From assembly GCF_018309085.1 (NCBI RefSeq), contig NZ_CP070502.1:2537001-2601000 (forward strand): a stretch of 64,000 nucleotides of DNA, read 5' to 3'. This stretch comes from Sporosarcina sp. Marseille-Q4063. Lineage in GTDB: Bacteria > Bacillota > Bacilli > Bacillales_A > Planococcaceae. The notes below the pieces were generated by a model. It saw nothing but the letters and a program-made list of their open reading frames with translations, made no database searches and was not told the DNA's origin. This document shows positions 17,073-27,000 of this stretch, one piece after another. Position numbers and translations under genes: made by a program. Each line of letters begins with the position of its first letter. Position 1 is the first letter of the stretch.

Positions 17073-19192
17073 GTGTGTTAAAGATGATTTTTCGCACTGA
17101 ATTATTGCTATTGCTTCGTAATAAATTTATCGTGCTACCTTTGATAATAAATTTATTGGGTTGGGGATACATCATAATTTCTTATGAAATTCAAGAGCTG
17201 CATTTTAGGGAGCGGACAGTAGCATTTTATAGCGGATTTATCTGGATGACCATGTTGAATTTATTAATCATAGGTTTATTAGCTGTTTATATGGCGGGGA
17301 AAGATCGGGAAAATGAATTTGAATATTTAGTCGCGACTTATCAGGTGAAAAATGTCGAATGGATAATGGGGAAATGGTTGGTTACGCAATTGTATGGTCT
17401 TTCGATTACGCTCATCACATTATTAATTCAAGCCGGTTGGTTAGCGATCGGAAAGATGGCAGTCGGTGATTTAGCAATAAATGTCTTCTATTTATTTGTT
17501 CAAATTGAAGGTGCATTCTTTTTATTGATTTCGCTAGGTTTTTTATTCGGAATCTTAATGAAAAACATGTTTGCTTATCTTGCTATTCCAGCTATTTTAG
17601 TTCTCTCTTTGGGGCTTCCTTTTGATTATACTGGCGTTGCTTTAACGTATGATAATCCAAGGTTTCACTTGTTGACACCATTCGACTATATGTTCATTGA
17701 GTCGCCTTATGAAGGAATATGGGGAATTGATCGGGTGCTTGGGAGTACGATATTGCATCAAGTCATCGTTTTATTTCTCGGAATCATCCTTATTCTTGTG
17801 ACATTGTTGCTCTTCCGTTCAAACCGGAGGGGACAGAAGGAAAAACGAATTGTCCCTATATTAATAAGTATCCTTGTGATTCCGACACTTTTGTTAGGCG
17901 GTATTCGTTATGGGCAATACAATCAAGCACTGGAACATTTTATCACCACTGGCCAGCAGTATACGAAAGAGTTTGAAGGGGAGGAAGAAGATTATTGGAT
18001 ATGGGAGAACTCCTATTATGATGCCTATCTTGATCATACGAAATATGAGTTTTCAATGGAACGTACTGATTTAGCTGTTCAACTGCAACCTGACAATCAA
18101 ATAAATGTGACAAGCAATTTGACTATCAAGCATAATGGCGATAAAGCAACAAATGAGGTCTATCTGACTTTGTATCATGAACTTGAAGTGTCAAATTGTA
18201 GTAGTGAATCTGCAGAAGCTACATGTTCACGTGAGGGTGATTTGGTTACTGTACGTTTTGAAGAATTGATTGAACCAGGTGATGCATTCGAGTTAAGTTT
18301 AAATTATCATGGGAGTATTTTGCAGTATCGTGAAGATGGTTACGTGGAGCATTCATTTATTCAAAACAACCGAGTGTATCTTCCGAAAGAAGCGGGTTGG
18401 TATCCACTTATCGGAGAACGTCAATTGGTGATTGCGTATGAGCATGACAAGCGCTTTGTGAAATTTGAACAAAGAAATGGAAGACTTGTAGAGGATTTCC
18501 CTACTGAATTCACAGTTGAAATAATAAATGAGAATAATGAAATTCCGCTAGCTTTATCAATCCCAAAAGCGGGTGCTGGTCTCTATCATGGAACGACACA
18601 ATATGGGTTATCTTTAGTTGGTGGAAATATAAAAGAAACGACGGTCGACCAAATCCGGGTCGTTGGACATCCAGAAGTGTTAAAAAGTGTCGGGGAAACA
18701 ATCGGGGAGTACCAAAAAACTTGGAACTTTATTGAAGAATGGTTGGAAGTCTCAATGACGCCGGAAGTTATTTATATTTTGAATGATGAGCATTCTTACC
18801 TGACACGACATACGCCAAGCCAAGAGTTTCTTGTGTGGGGAAATGGCTATCTTGGAGATACGAGGGAGTCGACGATTGCCTATTCAGCGATTCATTATCT
18901 TGTGGACTTTACTTTGGATAGAAGCACAGATTTACACTTGTTGAATGAACTTGTTGAATGGTCGATTTTTAGTGCATTTCAAGATGAAGGCAGTTTTAAG
19001 AAGTGGTACAGCCCAATGGTTACACCGATGGAAGAGACGGAACTTGTAGAGGTTTTAGCGAATTATGAAGAACAAGGAAAATTAAGTGAGGTTATTAAAT
19101 TTATTTATCATCAATATGCTCAATTGGAAGACAAGTCCGAATTTGATATAGAAAAAGCTTTGCAATTATACGAAAGAGATTCAATCTTATGA
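17069..19192 (+). CDS. ABC-2 type permease with large C-terminal extracellular domain
   Basis: A 707-residue membrane protein. About six hydrophobic segments lie in residues 15-260 (LLLLLRNKFIVLPLIINLLG, then several long aliphatic runs). An extracellular-looking domain follows from about residue 290 to the end, rich in beta-type strands and acidic residues. That layout recalls ABC-2 permeases fused to an M1-peptidase-like domain, but no HExxH zinc motif is present, so any such domain would be inactive. It overlaps the ATPase gene by four bases and the next permease gene by four bases. Substrate not predictable. Confidence 0.75.
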   Translation: MSVLKMIFRTELLLLLRNKFIVLPLIINLLGWGYIIISYEIQELHFRERTVAFYSGFIWMTMLNLLIIGLLAVYMAGKDRENEFEYLVATYQVKNVEWIMGKWLVTQLYGLSITLITLLIQAGWLAIGKMAVGDLAINVFYLFVQIEGAFFLLISLGFLFGILMKNMFAYLAIPAILVLSLGLPFDYTGVALTYDNPRFHLLTPFDYMFIESPYEGIWGIDRVLGSTILHQVIVLFLGIILILVTLLLFRSNRRGQKEKRIVPILISILVIPTLLLGGIRYGQYNQALEHFITTGQQYTKEFEGEEEDYWIWENSYYDAYLDHTKYEFSMERTDLAVQLQPDNQINVTSNLTIKHNGDKATNEVYLTLYHELEVSNCSSESAEATCSREGDLVTVRFEELIEPGDAFELSLNYHGSILQYREDGYVEHSFIQNNRVYLPKEAGWYPLIGERQLVIAYEHDKRFVKFEQRNGRLVEDFPTEFTVEIINENNEIPLALSIPKAGAGLYHGTTQYGLSLVGGNIKETTVDQIRVVGHPEVLKSVGETIGEYQKTWNFIEEWLEVSMTPEVIYILNDEHSYLTRHTPSQEFLVWGNGYLGDTRESTIAYSAIHYLVDFTLDRSTDLHLLNELVEWSIFSAFQDEGSFKKWYSPMVTPMEETELVEVLANYEEQGKLSEVIKFIYHQYAQLEDKSEFDIEKALQLYERDSIL

Positions 19193-19872
19193 ACGGGTTT
19201 TTGATTCGACTTCGACTGATTTTGAAGTTATGGTTTACATCAGTATACTCAATTTGTGTGATGTTGCTTATCCCGATTACAGCACTTGTAATTTATAGCC
19301 AAGGGACCTATACAGTAGAAGACTTATTGAGTATCGTTTATGAAGAGGCGGTACCGATTTGGTTCGTGATCATCTTACAATGGTGTATGTCTATTGATTT
19401 TGATTCGAAATTTTATCTGCAGGCAATTACTTACCCAATTTCTAGGTCGATTTTTCTTTTGGAAAGGCTCCTATTTTCAACGATTATTTTTATCGGTTTG
19501 CTAAGTGTCGTAACAGTAAGTTTGACACCCACCGCGGGAATTTTTGTTTGGCAAGGTTTAGCGTTTACAATCCCAATCTATATCGTAATTGCTGGATTTG
19601 TTGTTGTGGGGACAGTCATCGCCAATCATTCAGTTGGCGGTTTATTGGCGGGGATTCTATTTTGGATGTTTTATGAATTTGGCGGTCTGTTTTTAGGGGA
19701 TTTAAATGTGATTTTACTGAAGTATGGCAGTGTGTATACGTTTGTGAAAGGCGAAACTGGATTTTTTGCAAATGAAAATCATTGGATTCTTTACAATCGA
19801 TTTTTTTATATGGGGATAGGTGTTTTATTAACGGGAATCGCAATGCTGCAATTCGATCGGAAAACGGCATGA
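19189..19872 (+). CDS. Membrane protein, probable second ABC-2 permease component
   Basis: A 227-residue protein with about six hydrophobic helices (near residues 12-35, 55-70, 90-110, 120-145, 150-170 and 205-222). It starts within the stop of the larger permease gene (ATGA), so the two are probably made together as parts of one exporter. No enzymatic motif is seen. The family is not recognised beyond ABC-2-like membrane topology. Confidence 0.65.
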   Translation: MNGFLIRLRLILKLWFTSVYSICVMLLIPITALVIYSQGTYTVEDLLSIVYEEAVPIWFVIILQWCMSIDFDSKFYLQAITYPISRSIFLLERLLFSTIIFIGLLSVVTVSLTPTAGIFVWQGLAFTIPIYIVIAGFVVVGTVIANHSVGGLLAGILFWMFYEFGGLFLGDLNVILLKYGSVYTFVKGETGFFANENHWILYNRFFYMGIGVLLTGIAMLQFDRKTA

Positions 19873-19890
19873 GAGTATGGGGGGATAGGA

Positions 19891-20442
19891 ATGCAAGATG
19901 AAGATTATATGCGCCAATTATCATTCGGGAATGACTCGGCATTAGACACACTTGTTTTCCGGTATCATAAACCTCTGTATGGCTATGTGTACCGATTGCT
20001 GAAGGATGAAAAGCTAGCCGAGGATATTGTTCAAGATACGTTTATGAAGATTTATCAGCAGGGACAAAAAGGGTATACTCCAGATTCCTTTAAACCGTGG
20101 ATGTATAAAATCGCGACAAATTGTTGTCGTGATTATTGGCGTAAAGCATCTACGAAAAGAGAGCATTCCACAGATAGAATTGTGGAAGTACACGGCAAGC
20201 TTCATCATATTATAGATCGCCAGCTTGAACGTCAATGGATGATTGACTCCTTGGAACAATTGTCGCCTGATTACCGAATGGTTCTGTATTTACGGTTTTA
20301 TCAAGATTTACAGTACGCGGAAATTGCTTCAGCATTGGAAATTCCTTTGGGCACGGTGAAAACTTGGATTTCGAGGGGTTTAAAACAACTGGAGCAAATT
20401 TTACTGGAAGATGAGCAGAAAGGGGCGGGCGTCAATGAATGA
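19891..20442 (+). CDS. ECF-subfamily RNA polymerase sigma-70 factor
   Basis: A 183-residue ECF sigma factor. Region 2 is clear (LVFRYHKPLYGYVYRLL, EDIVQDTFMKIYQ, FKPWMYKIATNCCRDYWR). Region 4 has the helix-turn-helix (LSPDYRMVLYLRFYQDLQY, IASALEIPLGTVKTWISRGL). It lies inside the ABC operon, and its end overlaps the start of the following membrane protein gene by eight bases. That neighbour is the likely anti-sigma or membrane partner. An ECF-like promoter upstream of the operon suggests autoregulation in response to an envelope signal. Confidence 0.9.
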   Translation: MQDEDYMRQLSFGNDSALDTLVFRYHKPLYGYVYRLLKDEKLAEDIVQDTFMKIYQQGQKGYTPDSFKPWMYKIATNCCRDYWRKASTKREHSTDRIVEVHGKLHHIIDRQLERQWMIDSLEQLSPDYRMVLYLRFYQDLQYAEIASALEIPLGTVKTWISRGLKQLEQILLEDEQKGAGVNE

Positions 20443-21235
20443 GGACCATGAATTATCACGTTTAGAAAAAGAGTGGAAAAGCAGTTTTGAACGTTTTACC
20501 GCCCTTGAACCTTCGAGAGAGCAAACGCTGAATCTAATTCAAAAAATAAAGGAAGCAGATGACAGTAAGCCAGTTGATATGCGGGCTGCGCTGGAAGCAC
20601 AACAAGAAACACAATCAATACCATCAAAAGTGACCAGTTTGTTTTTATCCCAATGGAATTTTCACGGTGGACGTAGCTGGCTTCTTACAGGCATTGTGCT
20701 TCTCATTTTGACGATTACGATTAGCCAAAATGGTGGGAACGCGGAAACGGATTTCCTAACATGGATTAAGTGGATCACATTAATCATAATCGCGGGTATG
20801 GGTTATGCATTTCGCTCGAAAAATGAAGGCAATGAAATCATTGAAACGTTAAGTTATTACCCCTTAGTGCAACAGATGTTTACACGATTTATGATTGTAA
20901 TGGCCATACAATTGGCGATTACATTGCCACTAAGTTTTATCATACTTGGAAGTGTAAGCTCGGTTTTGTACTTATTGAGTTCATTTACGCCGATTCTATT
21001 TTTCGGGGTCGTTGGATTTGTTGCTACTATGTGGTTAGGTCAAAAAATCGGTATACTCCTTGCGCTCTTTGTTTGGTTTGCTCAAGTTCTTTTGGAGAAG
21101 CAATTAAAATTCGCGGCATTATTTCAGTTGCCTGGTAATGATTATTTCTTACTCACGAATATTGTTGTAATTGGAATTTCTGTCCTTTTACTTTTAAGTG
21201 TTCCATTGAAAAACCGCCGGAGGAAATTGACGTGA
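20435..21235 (+). CDS. Membrane protein, putative anti-sigma or permease partner
   Basis: About 266 residues. A soluble charged N-terminus of about 80 residues (EDHELSRLEKEWKSSFERF) is followed by about six hydrophobic helices. The N-terminal cytosolic segment followed by membrane helices fits a membrane-bound regulator of the sigma factor encoded just upstream, with which it overlaps. No ZAS-type HxxxCxxC motif is seen. I chose ATG 20435, behind AAAGGGGCGGG, rather than the ATG eight codons earlier. It could equally be a membrane subunit for the ATPase that follows, whose GTG start overlaps its stop. Confidence 0.6.
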   Translation: MNEDHELSRLEKEWKSSFERFTALEPSREQTLNLIQKIKEADDSKPVDMRAALEAQQETQSIPSKVTSLFLSQWNFHGGRSWLLTGIVLLILTITISQNGGNAETDFLTWIKWITLIIIAGMGYAFRSKNEGNEIIETLSYYPLVQQMFTRFMIVMAIQLAITLPLSFIILGSVSSVLYLLSSFTPILFFGVVGFVATMWLGQKIGILLALFVWFAQVLLEKQLKFAALFQLPGNDYFLLTNIVVIGISVLLLLSVPLKNRRRKLT

Positions 21236-21957
21236 GAATCGCACTTACAAATGTAGGGTTCACAATAGAGAATGTCGGCGTTTTACATGAAATCACATGC
21301 TCATTTAAATCAGGAATTACGTACGTTGTCGGGAAAAATGGGGCAGGAAAAAGCACGCTTTTAAAAGTGATTGCGACCGCCACATCACCCAATCAAGGAA
21401 CGATAAATTATACAAAATTAATCCGCGATGAAAAAATTGGAACACATCGCTTGCCCTTAACGGTCGAGGAAGTAAGGAAAGTCATTGGTTTTATGCCCCA
21501 GCATTTTACAGGTCATGCTGAAATGACGGTTGAACGATATTTAACCTATATGGCTTTCCATAAGGGGATTCCTCATGCACAGGTTAAAGCTTTACTGAAT
21601 GCATGGTTAAATGATGCTAACTTATTAAAGCTTAAACGAAAAAAACTTCGAAACCTTTCAGGCGGGCAACTACAAAAAGTGGGGTTGATCCAAGCGCTTC
21701 TTAACCAACCACGTATTTGTATTTTGGATGAACCTTTTGAGGGTCTAGACACGGAGGAGAAGCTGTTTTTTAAACGTGTAATCCAGCGACTTTCATTTCA
21801 TAGCATTGTAATTATTAGCACACATTTGCTTGAAGAAATTAATCAATCAGAAGACAACAGCGTCCTCTACATGGATGAAGGGGAGCTGTGCCTTTACGGC
21901 GGTGTTGATGAACTTGATGAGGTAGTAAAAAAATTAACAGTACTAAATGAAAAATAA
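21232..21957 (+). CDS. ABC transporter ATP-binding protein
   Basis: A 241-residue ATPase with Walker A GKNGAGKST, Q-loop FMPQHF, signature LSGGQ, Walker B ICILDEP and switch STHLLEE. It starts with GTG overlapping the stop of the preceding membrane protein gene. It is the second ATPase of the operon and is about 50 residues shorter than the first because it lacks the C-terminal extension. It probably works with the upstream membrane proteins as an exporter or a signalling ABC module. Substrate unknown. Confidence 0.85.
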   Translation: MRIALTNVGFTIENVGVLHEITCSFKSGITYVVGKNGAGKSTLLKVIATATSPNQGTINYTKLIRDEKIGTHRLPLTVEEVRKVIGFMPQHFTGHAEMTVERYLTYMAFHKGIPHAQVKALLNAWLNDANLLKLKRKKLRNLSGGQLQKVGLIQALLNQPRICILDEPFEGLDTEEKLFFKRVIQRLSFHSIVIISTHLLEEINQSEDNSVLYMDEGELCLYGGVDELDEVVKKLTVLNEK

Positions 21958-21990
21958 CGCTCCCTCAATTGCAAGGGAGCGTTATTTATT
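21954..21990. terminator. Bidirectional terminator
   Basis: AACGCTCCCT (21956-21965) pairs with AGGGAGCGTT (21974-21983). It ends the ABC/sigma operon and the convergent alaX-like gene. Confidence 0.8.
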
Positions 21991-21995
21991 AGTGC

Positions 21996-23183
21996 TTAAA
22001 CTAAAGATTCCTCCATTATCCGTAGCAACTCAGTCCCTGCCATACTACGTTGTCCTCCACCTTGTACGAATGCATCGCTTCCGCCACCTTTTCCGTCAAT
22101 GAGGGGAAGTGCTGCAGCCGAGACTAGTTTCATACTCTTTTCAGCCGAAGCTCCTCGTGCGGCGACAAATTGTAACCGATCTTCATTCTCGGCAACTAGG
22201 AGTACGACGGTATCCTTGGCTTCCGTCACAAGCAACCGAGCCATTTTCTGCAAATGCTGAACGGTTCGCCCAGTATACACGGCCTTTACGATTCCGTGAT
22301 TGTTAGTTTGTAATAAATCTTTTACTTCAAATGTCAACAATTGCTCTTCTTTCTCGTTCAATGACTTGACGAGTGCAAGATTTGCGTCGAGCAATCTTTG
22401 GGTCGCGCCAATAACGCCTTCTTCAGGCGCGCTAAGTAATTTAGATGTTTCCGATACTACATAGTTTTTCTGATGCAATTGTTGTAAAATCCGCCCTCCG
22501 CAGACAAAATGTACGCGAACCATCCCGCGATGTTTTTCAGTTGCCATAACCTTTATCCCGAGAACCTGTCCAGTAGAACTAGGGTGGGTCCCGCCGCAGC
22601 CGTTATAGTCAAAGTCAGGAATAATAACAAGACGGATTTCACCTGTCACAGCTAATTGTTTGCGAAGAGAATATTGTTCTAGCTCGTCTTCGGTCACCCA
22701 TTTTGTTTCAATCATTCGGTTTTCCAAGATAATATCATTGGCCAACTTTTCAACTGCTTGGAGCTGTTCTAGAGAAACATCCTCTACGTCCAAATCAATC
22801 GTCAAAGACTCTTTACCCAGATGGAAGCTAATAGTCAGAAATCCGTATAGCTCGACAAATGCGGCAGATAAAATATGTTGACCTGCATGTTGTTGCATAT
22901 GATCAAAACGACGTGCCCAATCAATAATACCTGTTACTTCAGCCGCAGTTCCGAGACTTTCCGCCAAGGTATGACGAATTTCACCATCAATCTCCTCAAC
23001 ATTTAGTACCTGGATACCATTCAAAGTTCCCGTGTCATACGGCTGACCTCCACCAGTCGGGTAAAAAGCAGTATTCTCTAACACTGCATAAAAATTACCA
23101 TCGGAATCCAATGATTCTTTATTCACGCGAGTGTTGAAATTTTTACAATATGAATCCAAATAATAAAGGCGCTCTCTTAACAT
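21996..23183 (-). CDS. Alanyl-tRNA editing protein, AlaX-L type with DHHA1 domain
   Basis: A 395-residue free-standing homologue of the alanyl-tRNA synthetase editing and C-terminal domains. The N-terminal part has TAFYPTGGGQPYD. The zinc-binding editing site has HAGQH (99-103) and CGGTH (196-200). The C-terminus ends with the DHHA1 nucleic-acid-binding block GKGGGSDAFVQGGG. There is no aminoacylation domain. It should hydrolyse mischarged Ser-tRNA-Ala or Gly-tRNA-Ala. It is a single-gene unit, convergent with the ABC operon. Confidence 0.92.
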   Translation of the reverse strand: MLRERLYYLDSYCKNFNTRVNKESLDSDGNFYAVLENTAFYPTGGGQPYDTGTLNGIQVLNVEEIDGEIRHTLAESLGTAAEVTGIIDWARRFDHMQQHAGQHILSAAFVELYGFLTISFHLGKESLTIDLDVEDVSLEQLQAVEKLANDIILENRMIETKWVTEDELEQYSLRKQLAVTGEIRLVIIPDFDYNGCGGTHPSSTGQVLGIKVMATEKHRGMVRVHFVCGGRILQQLHQKNYVVSETSKLLSAPEEGVIGATQRLLDANLALVKSLNEKEEQLLTFEVKDLLQTNNHGIVKAVYTGRTVQHLQKMARLLVTEAKDTVVLLVAENEDRLQFVAARGASAEKSMKLVSAAALPLIDGKGGGSDAFVQGGGQRSMAGTELLRIMEESLV

Positions 23184-23251
23184 ATCAGCAACTCCTAATG
23201 CTTATTTTCACCATCTTACCATGAAAAATATATGGAAAGGAGAAAAGTAAT

Positions 23252-23443
23252 TTGGCCGATTTTATATATGCCCAATCCAACAAAACAAGGTTGACTGGAC
23301 AGTGGTTAGTTTTTGATCTCCTAGGGGAAAACCCTTGGATTTCGATCGACTTTGAGTTAAAAGGTCCATGCGGAAAGAATCATGAAATGGTCTTTGTGCT
23401 TAAGTTGACTGTGACTAAATTCTTTGGTTTGGCAATAAAATGA
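23252..23443 (+). CDS. Small hypothetical protein
   Basis: A possible 63-residue protein starting at TTG 23252 with AAAGGAG nine bases upstream. It has a mix of hydrophobic and charged residues, no signal peptide and no recognised family. The ribosome site is the main support. The region 23184-23662 holds nothing else but the promoter of the type VII operon. Confidence 0.3.
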   Translation: MADFIYAQSNKTRLTGQWLVFDLLGENPWISIDFELKGPCGKNHEMVFVLKLTVTKFFGLAIK

Positions 23444-23554
23444 TTTTTACCGGGTCATTCCGCCGATTTAATATCAAAAAATTGATGTGCCTAAAATTTG
23501 ATGCTTATAGCATAGAACCAAATTACTGTTTACTAGTTTTTGTCCTAATGTTTG

Positions 23555-23586
23555 TTGACGATGGAAAACTTATCATTTACTATAAT
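23555..23586 (+). promoter_or_regulatory. Candidate promoter of the type VII secretion operon
   Basis: A consensus TATAAT at 23581-23586 lies about 75 bases before the esxA start. TTGACG at 23555-23560 is 20 bases upstream, a long spacer, so an activator may be involved. Confidence 0.45.
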
Positions 23587-23662
23587 GGTGAATTATGGAA
23601 TGAGATAATTGTGTAAAATCGATAAAAAATTAACAAAGAAATTAAAAAGGAGATGGGAAAAC

Positions 23663-23959
23663 ATGTCAGGACAAATTCGTATGAGTCCAGCAGAATTAGC
23701 GGACAAAGCAAAACGCTACGGTCGTAGTGGAGACCAAATTGATCAAATCTTAAAGGATTTAACAATCCTGCAAACTGATTTGCAAAGCCAGTGGGAAGGT
23801 AAAGCATTTACACAGTTCCAAGCTCAGTTTGATGAACTATCCCCTAAAGTTCAAAACTTCGCTCACCTTATGCGTGAAATTGAAGGGCAATTAACGAAGA
23901 CAGCAGATGCAGTAGCTCGTCAAGACGAAGAACTATCGCGTAACTTTGGGCTTCGCTAA
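23663..23959 (+). CDS. esxA: WXG100 protein, T7SS component EsxA/YukE
   Basis: A 98-residue helical-hairpin protein with the WxG motif at W44-E-G46 and the characteristic N-terminal RMSPAELADKAKRY. The C-terminal D-x4-L-x3-FG tail is typical of EsxA/YukE. It is secreted by and required for type VIIb secretion. AAAGGAGA lies about ten bases before ATG 23663. It is the first gene of the secretion operon. A stem-loop behind it may let it be made in excess over the membrane components. Confidence 0.95.
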   Translation: MSGQIRMSPAELADKAKRYGRSGDQIDQILKDLTILQTDLQSQWEGKAFTQFQAQFDELSPKVQNFAHLMREIEGQLTKTADAVARQDEELSRNFGLR

Positions 23960-24011
23960 GCAATAATTTAAAAATATACGAAAATCTCGAGGTAACTAAC
24001 AAAGTAAGTCT

Positions 24012-24050
24012 AACAATGAGCCACGCAACTATTGTTGTGTGGCTCTTGTT
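24012..24050 (+). other. Stem-loop between esxA and esaA
   Basis: AACAATGAGCCAC (24012-24024) pairs with GTGGCTCTTGTT (24039-24050) with one bulged base. It lacks a clean T run, so partial termination or protection of the esxA mRNA 3' end is more likely than full termination. Confidence 0.6.
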
Positions 24051-24096
24051 CATTAAAATTCCAAAGAAAAGTAGAATAAGCGGGGGTAAATTGAGA

Positions 24097-27000
24097 ATGA
24101 AAAAGATAGAGAGTAAGGTTTTGTTGTTCTTATGTTTGGTACTTATCCTCTCCGGGGGGATTACATATTTAGCTCTCCACCAATCTTCTACCGGCAAAGT
24201 TGACGATGAAGTTTTAAAAATGACCGTCGCTATTGTCAATGAAGACCAGGGAGCAACGTTCGACGGAACAGAAGTCGATTTCGGTCATGAATTCATTAAA
24301 AGCATAGAAAGAGATCCTTCACACGATTGGTATGTCGTGAGTCGGGGCGTTGCCGAAAATGGATTTGAGAACAATGCTTATAACATGATGATTGTTATTC
24401 CGAAAGACTTCTCCGAAAAGGCATTATCAATTGATGAGGAATTCCCAGAGAAAATCAATTTAAATTATAAAATTAACGCAACTGGAAATAAAGATGTCGT
24501 AGCGGAAGCGGAAAAAACGGCAGGTGCCATTTTAGGAGACTTTAACCGTCGAATTATTGACGTTTATTTTGCTAGTGTCATTGGGAACTTGCAAGATGCG
24601 CAGGCGAATATTAGTACAATCGTGGAAAAAGAAGCAGTTTATACGAACACTTATAAAAACGCGGTTCATAGTCCACTTATGCAATATACTTCGCAATTTG
24701 AAAACATCCAAGACAATACACAAGTATCAAAAGACAGTTTTGATGGTCTGAAAGAAATTTTATCTGCATTTGAAGAGGCTTTACAGGATGACGTGAATTC
24801 AAATGAAGACTATTTGACTGTTTTTAATGATTTAAATAAAATGCACGAACTAAATACCGTTTCATTAAAAGATTTTTCAAATCAACTTAGCAGCTTAGAT
24901 AGCGCCATGCATAATCAAGAACTTCTTCAGCAACTGCGAAACTTGGAACTGGCGAATAAAGAGATTTATGATCAGTTTCAAGAAAGGGAAAAGGAAAATG
25001 ATAGAGCAACAATACTTTCAGAGGCTTCCGCCATTCAAACGTATTTTAGAACGACAAATGAAAAGTTAAGTGGTTTTAATGCAGATCTAAAAGAAACGCT
25101 CGAGTCTGAGTTAGATGAAAAAGTAGCGGGACGGTTAAAGGATGCCTTTACCGATTCATTTGATGGCAAAGATATAAATTTAACCAAGCTATTTCAGCAA
25201 CCTGACAATAACATCCATGAAATTTTGAAGCGACAAATTGCTAAATTACCAACGTTGTCTTCTAAAGACCTTGAAGGACTAGGTTTATCTGAAACTAGCA
25301 TGATGCAATTGAATAATGTGATTGCTGTCACAGATAAATATAATAAGGAATTTGTCGAATCGCCGGTTCAACCCAAAAACAGTGTTCCGCTTGTCAATCA
25401 AATAAATGAAATTAAAAAACTTTTGATAAAAAATGGCGTAGAGGTAACGGACTCCGTCAAAATACCAGCAACGAAAAAATGGGGGCAAGAATTTACACTA
25501 GCGATTCCCGAAGCGTATGAAGTTGCGGGCGTATTTTTAACATTACCCGGTAAAAATGAACGTAACTATACGAGAACCTATCAAAAACATAAAAGGATTT
25601 GGCTACAGGCTACCTCCGCAGATAAATTCGGTGTTCGAGTTGTTCTTAAACTAAAAGAAGATGCGAGCAACAACATTGATGTTTTCCAACCGGTTACGTG
25701 GAGTTGGAAGTTGCAACAAAAGAACGTTGGAGAGGTCGATCTTCCAGAGCCTGAACCTGAACCAGAGGATCCAGTAGACCCAATAGACCCAATAGACCCG
25801 GTAAATCCGGAAGTACCCGAAGCACCTGTCAACCCAGACCTGGAATCCGAGGACTTAAATCCGGAATCTACTGAGAATACGGTCGGCATTGAAAATAATG
25901 ATGAGGGTCAAACGGAAGAAGCAATCGAAGAAAGCATTATTCCGGAAAATCAAGATGATGACGAAATATCCGTGACGGATTCGGAGGACCAGGAAGATTC
26001 AGTGGAAACAGAGGACTCGGCGTTAATTCCGCTAGTCCCGGCACTTCCAATAAAACCGGAGCCAATAACTATTAAAGACAACTACATCACCCATAAAATC
26101 ATGTCGCCACTTACGGATGATGCTACTGATAAAGTGATTGGCGCTACTGCAAATACGGTAAGGGAATATCAAAAAGCGCTAATGTTGTATGGTGTTTATT
26201 TTGGTCTTGATATGGAAAGTCCACAACTGATTCAACAACTGGAACAAAGTGGGTTGAAAGAATTAGCCACCAAGAAAGATTCTTCACTTTATTATTTATT
26301 CAATAAAAAAGACATTGTTGAATTACTAACAGATTATGTAGTTGGAAATATTAAAGGACACGTCACAGCCCAAGTTCGCGAACAAGTAGAAGGGCTGCAA
26401 AGTGGAATTAACGAGTACAGCGTCCTTGTAGCGGATGCTGATCGTAATTCGCAACAGCTGACAGCTATCTTAAAAGACACGACAGAACAGGCGCATGTCA
26501 TGAACGGCGCGTTGGAAAAAACGCTCAATGAATTGATGGAATGGCGTAAGGCTAGTATTGCGTTGCTAGAAGAACAAGAAGCCATTGCTTCCAATAAAAA
26601 CGAAGAGCAAGCAACGCTTATTTCCTTAGATGGTCAGTTCTCGTCGCTATTATCCGGAAGCCAGTCGCTTGTGGAACAAGCAAAAGGCAATCTGCAATCT
26701 GCGGATGGCGTATACCAAACTTTTGACACGATCGATGATCAGGCAAAAGTTATTCAAGAGAGCGGGACGACATTAGTTACCCAAGCAGATACATTGGCTA
26801 CGAATATGACGGATAAGTTAATCGAAAATCAGAGCTTTGCAGATAACTTTGCAGGCGTGCTTGAAAACAGCCGAATCGGTGACAGGCCAAACGAAAATCT
26901 GTATAGCTTTTTATCGAACCCTGTTGAATCAAAAAATGCTGGCGTTATTTCCACCGGGAATTCATTACCACCCTATTTCCTAGTCTTAATTTGCTTTATC

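Noticed and set aside
17069..19192. Active M1-type metallopeptidase fused to the permease
   Set aside because: No HExxH zinc motif is present in the C-terminal domain, so peptidase activity cannot be supported.
25581..25889. Minus-strand Gly/Ser-rich reading frame within esaA
   Set aside because: It is the antisense of the Pro/Asp-rich part of EsaA. The repeats GSTGSSGSG mirror the DPIDP codons, and there is no ribosome site.
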